Shown here one piece after another: positions 33,056 through 42,148 of a stretch of DNA of 64,000 nucleotides. The notes below the pieces were generated by a model. The model did not search any database, was not told the DNA's origin, and saw only the letters and a program-made list of their open reading frames with translations. The translations under genes were made by a program, and so were the position numbers. Each line of letters opens with the position of its first letter. The stretch's first letter is position 1. This stretch comes from Oscillospiraceae bacterium (lineage in GTDB: Bacteria; Bacillota; Clostridia; Oscillospirales; Oscillospiraceae): NCBI GenBank assembly GCA_009777235.1, contig WRMH01000002.1, forward strand, positions 62,001 to 126,000. Direction: 5' to 3'.

Positions 33056-35047
33056 CTAATAATTTACAATCAAAACTTCATCCGTAGAATCCGTCTTGTC
33101 TTTCGTGTGGTAATTCGAATTTGAGTAATTGTAATCCAAGTGAATAGTTCGATAGTTACGCTGGTTCAGCCACTCTGTTAGAATCGTATTTATCTTACCT
33201 TTACTGCGTAGTACATTCGACAGAGCAAATCTAATACGCCGTTCGTTCAAAGAGTCAAGCAATGCCAATAAATCCCGTTCGCATTGTTCGTTCCAACCGT
33301 CCTGCTCGTTATAAGTCGCACAGGTTATTAGATACGGCGGGTCGCAATAAACAAGACTGTTTTCCGTCAATGCAGAAGTGTCAAACTCCCGGAAGTCAAC
33401 ACAGGAAAAAGCGTAATTCCCCTCTTGTAAGCGGTCAATAAATGCACAGAGCTTTGATTTCATCTTATCGTTGAAATCGCGCTTGCCGACAGGAAGATTA
33501 AATTCACCCTTTGAATTAAAACGAATCTGATTGTTAAACGCATATACGATAAGCACATACAGCATTATATAATAACCGTAGTCCTCATTTTTCTTGTTAA
33601 AATCTTCGCGAAGTTGTAAGAACGGTTTGCGGTTGAAGTCACCAAACCCTACTGAACTTTCACAACCGTAGAAACCATACCCGTTTTCCGTAGAGCGTGA
33701 AAGTCCGTACTGTGTGATAACATCGTCAATCATATTCAACATGGTTTCCTTGCCGAGGTTTTTGAAGGTGTTATACAGATAAAGCAGATGAGGGATATTG
33801 TCATTGAAAATTACGCGGTCAGCGTTTACGTTCACGCCTACATTGCACCCACCACAAAACAGGTCGGCAAATGTGTCAATGCTATTCGGGAGGTGGGGTA
33901 ATATTTGCTTCAACAATTTGAATTTACCGCCGGTATAATTTAGCGGCGACTGAATTATATGACGCTCTTTCGGTTTACAGATACAGAGGAAAAGCCGCTC
34001 CTCATGTTCGTCAATGTCGGATTTGCCTGCCGAGAACGGTTTGTAATCCTGCGTGAATACCTTTACTTCGCCTTTGGCAGACAAAACGCGCATGATGTCC
34101 GAATCGTCAATTTTGGCATTAGAGCGCCCATTGCCCTTCTGCGCCATATTATTATATGACAATAATATGTATCGTGCATTGATACTCTGAATTAAATTCT
34201 CAAATGCCTTTGCCGCTTTGTTTGTGCAATAATCGCTTTTTAGGCTCGTCCTGTCCATTTTGCGGGCAACGCCTTTTACTACGGGCTTTTCCCAACGGGC
34301 AATGTTTTCCAAAAGATGATACGCATCGCAATACTGCCGCGAATTATACGGCGGGTCTATGTAAACCAAGTCAGCAGAAATACGTTTGACAAGTTCGTTT
34401 GTATCCTCGTTATAGCAAATATTTCCGGTGTTCAGATTTTCATTGGGTAATGGTATAGAGAGTTCAAGATGCTTTTCAAATAGAGTGCCCTGCCGGAAAG
34501 CATCATAATGACCGCAGGTATTGGCGATTTTATCAGCGGCATATAACAACGATGTGATAAGCAAGGCACGTTCACGTTCGTTAATTTCACCGAGCGCAAA
34601 GCGCGTTTCGATGTCCTCACGAATAAAGCCAATCTTCCGGCAATCAGTCATACTGAAAAATGTATCTGCGAAAGTGACACTCATATAATTATCGCCTGTC
34701 ACCTCAAGCCTGTTGTAATAAGCTATTATCTGCTTAATTTTTTCCTGAGAATAAGGCTCAGGACTAAACCATGCAAGATGGCTGATGTAGTTACTGTACA
34801 GATTATCGTTTGTAATAATCTGTTTATCTGTGAATGCGGATGCCACCGCGCCCGTACCGGCAAAAATATCCGCAACGGAATTTATACTCTCGCAGTTTTC
34901 CTGAACCACATATGTAATGAGCGGCAGGAGCTTATATTTGTTACCGAGATAGCGGCGGTTGTTGATGTATGAGGTTTTTACGGCAGGTTCGGGTATCGGG
35001 TTAATTAAAGCTGGCTTGTATGAAATCATTCGCTTGGCAACTACCAA
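33056..35047 (-). CDS. Fused double D12-class adenine-N6 DNA methyltransferase
   Basis: Two Dam-like methylase domains lie in tandem in about 663 residues. Domain 1 has YLGNKYKLLPLI, ADIFAGTGAV and VYIDPPYNSRQY; domain 2 has LNYTGGKFKLLKQIL, ADLFCGGCNVG and VYCDPPYLITC. DPPY is the catalytic motif of each. An asymmetric site such as GGATC needs two strand-specific methylases, and such fusions are known in FokI-like systems. The best start is a TTG at 35047, eight bases from GGAGG; a GTG at 35056 overlaps that site. It lies between the controller and endonuclease genes. Confidence 0.88.
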   Translation of the reverse strand: MVVAKRMISYKPALINPIPEPAVKTSYINNRRYLGNKYKLLPLITYVVQENCESINSVADIFAGTGAVASAFTDKQIITNDNLYSNYISHLAWFSPEPYSQEKIKQIIAYYNRLEVTGDNYMSVTFADTFFSMTDCRKIGFIREDIETRFALGEINERERALLITSLLYAADKIANTCGHYDAFRQGTLFEKHLELSIPLPNENLNTGNICYNEDTNELVKRISADLVYIDPPYNSRQYCDAYHLLENIARWEKPVVKGVARKMDRTSLKSDYCTNKAAKAFENLIQSINARYILLSYNNMAQKGNGRSNAKIDDSDIMRVLSAKGEVKVFTQDYKPFSAGKSDIDEHEERLFLCICKPKERHIIQSPLNYTGGKFKLLKQILPHLPNSIDTFADLFCGGCNVGVNVNADRVIFNDNIPHLLYLYNTFKNLGKETMLNMIDDVITQYGLSRSTENGYGFYGCESSVGFGDFNRKPFLQLREDFNKKNEDYGYYIMLYVLIVYAFNNQIRFNSKGEFNLPVGKRDFNDKMKSKLCAFIDRLQEGNYAFSCVDFREFDTSALTENSLVYCDPPYLITCATYNEQDGWNEQCERDLLALLDSLNERRIRFALSNVLRSKGKINTILTEWLNQRNYRTIHLDYNYSNSNYHTKDKTDSTDEVLIVNY

Positions 35048-35066
35048 TGCGCTCACCTCCGTTCGT

Positions 35067-35282
35067 TTATATGCGCTGTTCGCGTTTGACTTCCATAATA
35101 TCTGCTATGTCACAATTCAAGACATTGCAGATTTTCAAAAGAACATCCGTTGTGACATTCTTTCCCTTGCCGAGCTTTGCGATAACCGCCGTACTAACCC
35201 CTGCCGCCAATCGCAAGTCCTTCTTGTTCATCTTTTTATCAATCAATAACTTCCATAGCTTGTTGTAGCTAATAGTAGACAT
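35067..35282 (-). CDS. XRE-family controller protein of the restriction system
   Basis: This 71-residue helix-turn-helix protein of the Cro/CI type (LIDKKMNKKDLRLAAGVSTAVIAKLGKGKNVTTDVLLKI in two stretches) resembles small regulators that time expression of restriction-modification genes. It is the first gene of the operon, followed after about 20 bp by the methylase. The ribosome site GGGGTGAT precedes the ATG. Confidence 0.85.
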   Translation of the reverse strand: MSTISYNKLWKLLIDKKMNKKDLRLAAGVSTAVIAKLGKGKNVTTDVLLKICNVLNCDIADIMEVKREQRI

Positions 35283-35311
35283 AGCATCACCCCAACACCA
35301 TATATAGTATT

Positions 35312-35340
35312 ATTATAACACACAGTTGAGTGAAAATCAG
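35312..35340 (-). promoter_or_regulatory. Possible promoter of the restriction-modification operon
   Basis: On the minus strand, CTGATT and a perfect TATAAT are 17 bases apart, about 30 bp before the controller gene. The -10 overlaps AT-rich ATACTATATAT, where a controller might bind. Confidence 0.4.
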
Positions 35341-35399
35341 CATCAAATTTAAGAAACGGCATCGAAACTTTGTCGGCATCTATTTCGTTTGGGTTGCTT

Positions 35400-35498
35400 T
35401 CAAATGCCAGCAATTTGTGAGCAATGATTTACCCATTGACAAATCTCATCGATCTGACCGTTTTGGGTCATTTTCTTACCGCTCTTAGGGCATTTCAT
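35400..35498 (-). CDS. Possible 32-residue Cys-containing micro-ORF
   Basis: Reads MKCPKSGKKMTQNGQIDEIC, then QWVNHCSQIAGI. It looks like a small zinc-ribbon (CPxCGxKM..CxxC) in which two Cys have been lost. It begins one base after the preceding micro-ORF. It could be a relic rather than a gene. Confidence 0.3.
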   Translation of the reverse strand: MKCPKSGKKMTQNGQIDEICQWVNHCSQIAGI

Positions 35499-35499
35499 T

Positions 35500-35607
35500 T
35501 TATAACTTGCCGCGATTGAAAATATAAAGAGCTATCCTGGATAACTTATCAAGGATAGCAGCAAAAGTGTTTTTCTCCAGTTTATTATCATTTATTACCT
35601 TTCCCAT
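35500..35607 (-). CDS. Possible 35-residue micro-ORF
   Basis: Reads MGKVINDNKLEKNTFAAILD, then KLSRIALYIFNRGKL. No good ribosome site is visible before the ATG. It is an amphipathic, basic peptide next to the one at 35400-35498, in the gap between the restriction system and the membrane protein at 35642. No function can be assigned. Confidence 0.3.
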   Translation of the reverse strand: MGKVINDNKLEKNTFAAILDKLSRIALYIFNRGKL

Positions 35608-35641
35608 ATACTAAAAATCTGCCAACAGTTCAATCAAGTAT

Positions 35642-37189
35642 TTATGGCTCCTCATATGGCCATAGGGTGTATTTGTTCCTTTTTTCCGGATCAAGCACAT
35701 CCAGAATTGCCCCCACTCGCTCGGCTTCTTTTTTATAATAAACACGTAAACGGATGTCCTTATCAGAAGTTGATGCAAAAAGTATGTTGTATGATATATA
35801 CTCCAATGAATAGCCTACAATACGAGTTGGAAAACCATGTTGGAGTATCTTCAAATATGGCAGAACATCGGTGCGTATCCTCTTTCCGCTTTGATTTTCC
35901 GCCATTGCTTCAATTTCTTCATCAGTGAATCGGTGAAACTCTCTGTCTATTAGATAACTTGTTTTATTTAAATAGACAAGGATTCTCTTAAGCGTTATTG
36001 CTGCATAAGTTTGATATGCCAAGTAATCTGTCGGTTTTATTGCAATAGCTTTGAGATACATATCCTCTGGCCGCACTATAGTTCCATCCTCTTTGATTGT
36101 GTCATCTTTGAAGCGCTCTAAGGTTGTGCCATAATTTCGTACATATGTTGCAAAAAATTCAGGAATTGGAGCGGAGTCACTTTTGGACTCCACTATGCCG
36201 CATATCAACTTATATGCCTTTTTACAGAAAACAGCGGCATATTCACGATATCTTTTTCTGTCACTTTCCTCAATTTCGTCACGCAATGGTTTTTGCCCGA
36301 ACACATTATACAGTTCGCCGATAATATTGCAAAAATAAGCTATACACTTTTTTTCGGGTGAAGAATATTCATTATTTGTTAATACAGCGTCTATGTAATC
36401 TTCGAGCACATCTTTTTTGCTTTTCATAGGAAATAACAATCTAAACGAAGTGTCAAGTTCCTCTATAGCATCTTTCGATATTTTTACATCTCTACGATAT
36501 CCTTGGTAGAAATAGAATTCTCCCAAACGAAGGTGGCAATAGCCTTTGATTGTGTCAGATGCTTCCTGTGGTAATTCGGGAAAAGATTCTTTCATTTTTT
36601 CGCACTTTTCGATTCCGTGAATAGAATACAACAATTGATTAGAAGTGTCACTTTTTCTATGAAATGATGACACCGCCGTAAATAGCATTTCTACTTCCGA
36701 CATTATCGCTAGTACTTTGTTTTCTACAAACCCTTTGGAAATACCTTTTATCCTGTCAGCTATGTGCTGTGACGGAGGATAATATGCAGCTGTGCGGCTC
36801 AAATTTTCGATTACGATTGCTTTGTTGACTTCCTTTGTTTGATTCTCTAGTTCCTTAGTTTTCTCCTCATAACTTTTTGTACGTTCTTCAATATCTTTAA
36901 GTTCCTCACGGCTTATTACATTGTAAATATTAAGACCAAGCCATACAGATACAGCTATACCAACAATTGTTAAGAGTAGTTCGACAGCCTCAGCCGCTTG
37001 GGATGTGTCCTGACTAAGTTCCATAAACCGACTAGCAACTGCCTCTTCATTAAGCCTGTCAATGTTTGCAAGGATGAGGGACACATTCACAGTTCGAGAG
37101 TATGCTTGATAGAATACTACAGAGGTCACTAGCATCGGGATGATTAATGACAATATTAGCAGGCTAATCCATTTTACAACTTTCTTCAT
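35642..37189 (-). CDS. Unknown membrane-anchored protein with a coiled coil and helical cytoplasmic domain
   Basis: This protein of about 515 residues starts at the ATG at 37189 (GGTGAG seven bases upstream; an ATG at 37204 lacks a site). It has an N-terminal membrane helix, an extracellular loop of about 50 residues, a second helix (about 70-90), a Glu/Lys-rich coiled coil (about 95-125) and about 390 mostly helical residues that look like tetratricopeptide-style repeats. No enzymatic motif is recognised. It lies 16 bp downstream of the MacB-core-like gene, so it may be co-transcribed with the transporter genes, but its AT-rich composition is closer to the restriction island. A defence or signalling role is only a guess. 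Confidence 0.6.
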   Translation of the reverse strand: MKKVVKWISLLILSLIIPMLVTSVVFYQAYSRTVNVSLILANIDRLNEEAVASRFMELSQDTSQAAEAVELLLTIVGIAVSVWLGLNIYNVISREELKDIEERTKSYEEKTKELENQTKEVNKAIVIENLSRTAAYYPPSQHIADRIKGISKGFVENKVLAIMSEVEMLFTAVSSFHRKSDTSNQLLYSIHGIEKCEKMKESFPELPQEASDTIKGYCHLRLGEFYFYQGYRRDVKISKDAIEELDTSFRLLFPMKSKKDVLEDYIDAVLTNNEYSSPEKKCIAYFCNIIGELYNVFGQKPLRDEIEESDRKRYREYAAVFCKKAYKLICGIVESKSDSAPIPEFFATYVRNYGTTLERFKDDTIKEDGTIVRPEDMYLKAIAIKPTDYLAYQTYAAITLKRILVYLNKTSYLIDREFHRFTDEEIEAMAENQSGKRIRTDVLPYLKILQHGFPTRIVGYSLEYISYNILFASTSDKDIRLRVYYKKEAERVGAILDVLDPEKRNKYTLWPYEEP

Positions 37190-37220
37190 ATTTCGACTCA
37201 CCATCTTTCCAAAAAACCTA

Positions 37221-38318
37221 TCACGGCAATCTAATGCTATCTTGCTCGTTTCTGGTTTTCGGAAGTTGCCTTTGCTTTATATATCTTTCATAGGCGCGGT
37301 TATCGCGCCTTTTTATTATGTCTTTGATTTTGTCTTTGCCCTTGCGTATGCCAAAGCGTATCAGCTTTACACTATAATACACAGCGCAGGCTGCGGGATA
37401 TACCATAAACACATATGACAAAAAGAGGAGCAGCGCGAGCCAGTCTTCGGCAAAGAGCGCCGCGTTTTCCCAGTATGGCACGTCGGCGGCATTTGTACTC
37501 ATTGCGCGTTCTCCAAACGAGCCGATGATTCCCAGCAGGTTTTCCGTTTCAAAACGCGAGGTGTTTTGAATAATACGCAATGAGGTGTCCGGGAACGCTC
37601 CTTTTAACGTGTCAAAGGCAAATCCTGTTATGGGGTCGGGGAGTACGATTTCGTAGGTGTGTATCTTCGCCTGAGAGCCCATTATTTCGTTTAATGTTTC
37701 ATACGGCATATATAACCCCGCGCCGCCGCCCGACGCCTCATATGCCTTTGTGCTCGCAAAGTCGGTTTCGCGGGCTATGACGCCCGCTATTTTAAACGGC
37801 CTGCTGCCTATCATTACTTCCATGCCGGAAAGATCAACAGCTCCAAAGAGACGCCACGCAAGCTCTTCATCAAGAATCACATAATCTTTCATCAAAGAAT
37901 TTGGGGAAAGATAAACTCCGCTTCGCAGCCTTTGCGGATGAAACAGAAAATAATCGCCCCCAACGCCGATAACAGTCGCGCTCGACTCCCCGCGCTCGCC
38001 GATGATTGAAATCCTGCCGTCGGCAGACCAAGCATCCGTATAGAGTATGCGCCCGTCGCGCCCGGATTCCATCGAGGCGGCAATCAGCGCGGATTCAATG
38101 CCGGCGCGGGCACTCATTATTGACTGCTCGTTAAATTCGTATGTTTTCGGAAAAAATACCGAAACTTGAGCAAATCTTTCACCGCTTTGCCCCGCCCATG
38201 CCTTTGCCGCCTGCTGGCTAAGCAGCGGCACGATTATACTTGCCGAAACAGCATGACAGACTAAAAAAGCTGTGAGAAACAGGATATTGAGGATAATAAT
38301 GATAAGTTTCTTTTTCAT
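37221..38318 (-). CDS. MacB-type extracytoplasmic core protein (ABC permease-like, reduced membrane part)
   Basis: This 365-residue protein has one N-terminal helix (about 5-28), a large extracytoplasmic domain (about 35-285) with the VIGVGGDYFLFHP..LRSGVYLSP..VILDEELAWRLFG pattern of the MacB periplasmic core, and one clear C-terminal hydrophobic region (about 290-320) before a basic tail. A normal MacB/FtsX permease has four helices and the FtsX signature; the last three helices appear reduced to one region here. It follows the HlyD-type adaptor gene. No MacB ATPase gene is present nearby, so its partner must be elsewhere or the protein works differently. Confidence 0.65.
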   Translation of the reverse strand: MKKKLIIIILNILFLTAFLVCHAVSASIIVPLLSQQAAKAWAGQSGERFAQVSVFFPKTYEFNEQSIMSARAGIESALIAASMESGRDGRILYTDAWSADGRISIIGERGESSATVIGVGGDYFLFHPQRLRSGVYLSPNSLMKDYVILDEELAWRLFGAVDLSGMEVMIGSRPFKIAGVIARETDFASTKAYEASGGGAGLYMPYETLNEIMGSQAKIHTYEIVLPDPITGFAFDTLKGAFPDTSLRIIQNTSRFETENLLGIIGSFGERAMSTNAADVPYWENAALFAEDWLALLLFLSYVFMVYPAACAVYYSVKLIRFGIRKGKDKIKDIIKRRDNRAYERYIKQRQLPKTRNEQDSIRLP

Positions 38319-38384
38319 AACAACTCACACAAAAGATGATATTCGGTGGACATGGCGGCGGACGCCGCCAGCGAAATCGGCGGG

Positions 38385-40232
38385 TTATGGGTTGTCCGCA
38401 AGGCGCACCTGCATACCCGGCTCTATCGGGCGCGTTGACGTCGTGATCACATACTCCCAGCCGCTAAAGCTGCCGCCCACGGCCGATTGCGTATCATCCG
38501 ATGCCAAGACGGTTACATCACGGCGCGTCGCGATATGGCGGTTGCCGAGCGGAGTGTTTCGGGATTCTATGACAAGCACAAAGCTGCCGTTTGTATCTGT
38601 TCTTACCGCGCTGTTTGGCACTATGACGGCGTAGTTTTCGCTTCTTTGAGCCATCGTTATATTGAGCTGCGTGTTGCTCTCCAGATTGTCACCCCAGACA
38701 GAAAATACCAAAACTCTTCCTCCGGCAGGATTTTGCGGGTCTGCCCTGACCGAAGAGAGAACGGCATAGAGCTGTTCGCCCCATGAAAACCAGCCCCTGT
38801 CCACTTGGGCATATTCGCCGATCTGAACCTTTGTGCTTTGCTCTGCCGTGACCGGTATGGATAAGCTGTAGCCCCTGTCCACAACATCAATGACCATCAG
38901 GGGAGTTTCGGGCGTCGTCGTATGTCCGGGCGTGACTGTGATGGATTTTATAACACCGCCGACAGGTGATTTTATTTCCGTTAGCGTTCCTTCTTTTTTA
39001 AGTTCGGCGATTTCATCGCGTTTTTCGTCTATCTTCTTGTTTAGCTCCCTGACGTCAATGTAAAAATCCGGGGATTTTGTTTCTTCCATCCGCTTAAAAT
39101 CGGCCAACGCTTCATTTGCGGCAGTCAATTCCAGTTGAGCCATTTTTATTTCATTATTTGCCGCATCCCAATCTGGCTTTATCGCCAGTAAGATATTATA
39201 GCTCGAATCAATCTTCATGCGCATAAGCTCAATCTCGGTATTGCTCAGCAAAGCCTCCGCTTCGCTCATGGCTTTTTTCAAGCCTTCCCTTTCCGCCGCG
39301 AGCGCGGGCGAGTACGGTTCTCCATCCGGCTTATAGCCCGCAACGCCCGGGTTTCTTATGTCAAAAACATCAAGTTTGAATTTTTCTATTTCTAAACTCG
39401 CTTGTCTTGAATTTACCACCACCTGCGCGGCGTCAACCGCTTTTTGCGCATTTTCTATGTTATCATCATTATCGTCTATAGCTTCCTCCTCCGCCAATTT
39501 TGATTCGGCTTGTTTCAGGGCGATTTCCGCGTTGATGAGCGCGACGTCCGCGTCTTCTAAAACTTTCAGCAGCCTGTTTCTCTCCGTGATAAGTGCATTG
39601 CTTGGCGGCGCGGACGGCGGGCTGGAATTTTCAACGCCCGGATGTAAGCTGTCAAACGTTTTGAGCTTTTGCTGCGTTATCTCAAACTCCGACGTCAATC
39701 TATCAACCCTTGTTTGCAAAATATTTACCGACGTCTCCGCCTGCCGAAATCCCGCTTCATCAAAGCGAATCGCATCGCGGTCTTTTTGCGCCTGCGTCAG
39801 CTTGTCCCGCGCGTTTTGTATTGCGCGGTTGTATAGCGTATAGTCCGAATTTGACGTGATAAGCATTTTTTCTAATTGAAGCTCAAGATTGTACAGCTCC
39901 TCTTCCGCCGCCGCAAGCTCGGCGCTTTCCCCTTTTGCAAGCACAATCAATGTGTCTCCCGCCGATACGGTATCGCCGACACGTACAGGGACTTCACCGA
40001 CCGTCTGCGTCCTGTCGCTCATCACCTCATAAATCTCATTTGCCACGACAGTTCCCGTGCCGCGTATCATTGAGGTTATCGAACCCGGCTGCGTATATAC
40101 CACGGCGACCTCCGGCAGTGAGCGGTTCATGATCGTTTGGGAGAAAAATGTCAGCACGAGCATTATCGAAAGAAACACGATTGCCGCGTTTTTCACCCAT
40201 CCTCTTTTCTTGACTTCAATATCCTTATTCAT
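38385..40232 (-). CDS. HlyD/MacA-type membrane-fusion adaptor
   Basis: This 615-residue protein has one N-terminal anchor (about 14-30), biotinyl-lipoyl halves (GEVPVRVGDTVSAGDTL near 75-100 and EIKSPVGGVIKSITVTPG near 420-440), a very long coiled coil between them (about 100-410), and a beta-barrel domain near the C-terminus. In Gram-positives such proteins pair with ABC exporters for peptides or drugs. It sits with the MacB-core-like gene in one run. The C-terminus ends IEPGMQVRLADN, family-typical. Confidence 0.85.
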   Translation of the reverse strand: MNKDIEVKKRGWVKNAAIVFLSIMLVLTFFSQTIMNRSLPEVAVVYTQPGSITSMIRGTGTVVANEIYEVMSDRTQTVGEVPVRVGDTVSAGDTLIVLAKGESAELAAAEEELYNLELQLEKMLITSNSDYTLYNRAIQNARDKLTQAQKDRDAIRFDEAGFRQAETSVNILQTRVDRLTSEFEITQQKLKTFDSLHPGVENSSPPSAPPSNALITERNRLLKVLEDADVALINAEIALKQAESKLAEEEAIDDNDDNIENAQKAVDAAQVVVNSRQASLEIEKFKLDVFDIRNPGVAGYKPDGEPYSPALAAEREGLKKAMSEAEALLSNTEIELMRMKIDSSYNILLAIKPDWDAANNEIKMAQLELTAANEALADFKRMEETKSPDFYIDVRELNKKIDEKRDEIAELKKEGTLTEIKSPVGGVIKSITVTPGHTTTPETPLMVIDVVDRGYSLSIPVTAEQSTKVQIGEYAQVDRGWFSWGEQLYAVLSSVRADPQNPAGGRVLVFSVWGDNLESNTQLNITMAQRSENYAVIVPNSAVRTDTNGSFVLVIESRNTPLGNRHIATRRDVTVLASDDTQSAVGGSFSGWEYVITTSTRPIEPGMQVRLADNP

Positions 40233-40271
40233 AATATTGTCTCACTTCCTTTGATATATTTGACTTATCTG

Positions 40272-41156
40272 TTAGCCCTTTACCGAGCCGGAGTGCGTTA
40301 TTCCTTCGACCAAAGCCTCCTCGCCGTGCAAAAACAAGAAGAGCGGCGGTATCATATAAACAACGGCAATCGCAAAGGCGATGCCCGCTTCTCCGGCGTT
40401 GATCGTGGATAAATATACCGAAAGCGGAAGCGCCCCGGCGTCATCCATCAAGATTATCGGCAGCTCTACCATGTTCCAATAATCTATAAAGACCAATATC
40501 GCTATCGAATAGAGCGCGCTGCGGCATTGCGGCAAACATACGCCGGTGAAAATTTGAAACTCATTTGCCCCGTCGAGCTTTGCCGCCTCAATAAGCGAGG
40601 ATGGGATTCTTCGCATGAATTTTGTCAGGAGAAACACCGAAAACGGGGCAAAAACACCCGGGAATATGACTGCCCAGCGCGAACCCAAAATGCCGAGATA
40701 TTCGGCGACAAGGTAATTTGGCACCATCGTCACCTGATATGGCATGAGCATAAGCACGATATAGAAAAAGAATATGGCGTTTTTTATTTTGCTCCTAAAT
40801 CTTGTGAAGCTGTATGCCGCAAAAGCCGCGATAGCGACTTGGAAAAAAACGATAGGTATGACAAGGATAACGGAATTCCAGAACTTGAGCAAGTATTCGG
40901 GGCTTTTGAACAGTACGGTCGCATATTGGTTGAAGCTGACTTTGTCGGGTATGAATTTTAAGTTTACGCTGTCTCCTACATAGCTGCCGACGCCCGGCTT
41001 GGTGCTTTCAAAAATCATGCCGTAGTTTACTTCGATTTCGCTTTGCGTCATAAAGGAATTTGATATAGTAAGAGCCGTTGGCATAAGAAAGAGCAGCGCA
41101 AAAACGGCGGAGACGGCAAAAAGGGTACCGCGCCCAAAAAATCGTCTCACCTTCAT
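40272..41156 (-). CDS. Sugar ABC transporter permease (MalG type)
   Basis: This 294-residue binding-protein-dependent permease has about six membrane helices and the EAA loop (EAAKLDGANEFQIFTGVCLP) that contacts the ATPase. The C-terminus EALVEGITHSGSVKG is typical of MalG-type carbohydrate permeases. Its ATG overlaps the stop of the preceding permease (ATGA). A matching ATPase gene is not in the cluster; such systems often share one (MsmK type). Confidence 0.92.
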   Translation of the reverse strand: MKVRRFFGRGTLFAVSAVFALLFLMPTALTISNSFMTQSEIEVNYGMIFESTKPGVGSYVGDSVNLKFIPDKVSFNQYATVLFKSPEYLLKFWNSVILVIPIVFFQVAIAAFAAYSFTRFRSKIKNAIFFFYIVLMLMPYQVTMVPNYLVAEYLGILGSRWAVIFPGVFAPFSVFLLTKFMRRIPSSLIEAAKLDGANEFQIFTGVCLPQCRSALYSIAILVFIDYWNMVELPIILMDDAGALPLSVYLSTINAGEAGIAFAIAVVYMIPPLFLFLHGEEALVEGITHSGSVKG

Positions 41157-42046
41157 TCCTCCACATCCCTTCCAAAGCGTTCCTCCATTACGAACAGCGC
41201 GGCTATGATGATAACCATCGCGACGGTCATCACAACAGCGGCGGAAGCCAGCCTTTGATAATCGAGAGCCCTAAATATATTGTTCATAAAGTGTTGGAGC
41301 ATATAAAGCCCCTCATACGGATAATCGCCCGTCAAGAGGTAGATTTCGCGAAAAACCTTAAAAGAGTTGATGAGAGAAAAAATCGTGACAAACAGAAGCG
41401 TCGGCGAGAGATACCGCAGCTTTATATAAAAGAGCTTGCGTATGGGTCCCGCGCCTTCCGTGTCCGCCGTTTCGAGCACATCTTTTGGTATGTTGGATAG
41501 CGCCGCCATGAAGAGTATCATGTTAAAACCGAGGTTTTTCCACAAAAACAGCACCACGACGACAACTTGATTGAGCTCTGACTGCATCCAGTCAATACCC
41601 TGCACGCCAAATAGTTCTATAAATTCATTGACCGCTCCGTTTGGATGAAACAAAACCTGCCATATCAGTACCACCGACGCGACGGGCACCATGAGCGGGC
41701 TAAGAAAGAATGTGCGAAACTGACTTCGAAGCGGTATGCGCGCCTCGAGCATGAGGGCGATACCGAGCGAAAGGATCACCGCGAGGGGAACCGAAACCAC
41801 CGAAAAGCGCAGAGTGTTGGACGCGGCGAGCTTAAATGCCTGATTTTGAAACAGCCGCTCGAAATTATCAAAAAAGACAAATTCGGCTCGGAGCGGACTG
41901 TTGATAAAGGCGTAGTATACAACTATGAAAAATGGAACGACATAGAAAGCCGCGACGCCCGCTATGCTCGGAGCAAGCCATAACGCTCCATGTATGCTGT
42001 CACGGGCACGGAGATTTAGTTTTTCCATACGCTTTGTGAGCTTCAA
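41153..42046 (-). CDS. Sugar ABC transporter permease (MalF/UgpA type)
   Basis: This 297-residue permease has an N-terminal ARDSIHGALWLAPSIAGVAAFY segment, about six membrane helices and an EAA-like loop (ETADTEGAGPIRKLFYIKL). It pairs with the MalG-type permease overlapping its end. The substrate-binding lipoprotein is encoded 100 bp upstream. Confidence 0.92.
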   Translation of the reverse strand: MKLTKRMEKLNLRARDSIHGALWLAPSIAGVAAFYVVPFFIVVYYAFINSPLRAEFVFFDNFERLFQNQAFKLAASNTLRFSVVSVPLAVILSLGIALMLEARIPLRSQFRTFFLSPLMVPVASVVLIWQVLFHPNGAVNEFIELFGVQGIDWMQSELNQVVVVVLFLWKNLGFNMILFMAALSNIPKDVLETADTEGAGPIRKLFYIKLRYLSPTLLFVTIFSLINSFKVFREIYLLTGDYPYEGLYMLQHFMNNIFRALDYQRLASAAVVMTVAMVIIIAALFVMEERFGRDVEE

Positions 42047-42090
42047 AAATCATGTCCTTCCATATTCCATAGCGGTCATAGAGATATATC

Positions 42091-42111
42091 GTCTGTAGTC
42101 TGTAGTCTGTA
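42091..42111. repeat. Three tandem GTCTGTA heptamers
   Basis: Three perfect heptamers are followed by GACTAC, which can pair back with GTAGTC. They lie in the gap between the binding-protein gene and the permease genes. Confidence 0.8.
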
Positions 42112-42148
42112 GACTACGGTCAATAGCGCGGCTCGCGCCCCCGGTTTT

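Noticed and set aside
42091-42117. Heptamer repeats as a regulatory array
   Set aside because: Only three copies with no link to a promoter; a short slippage product is enough to explain them.
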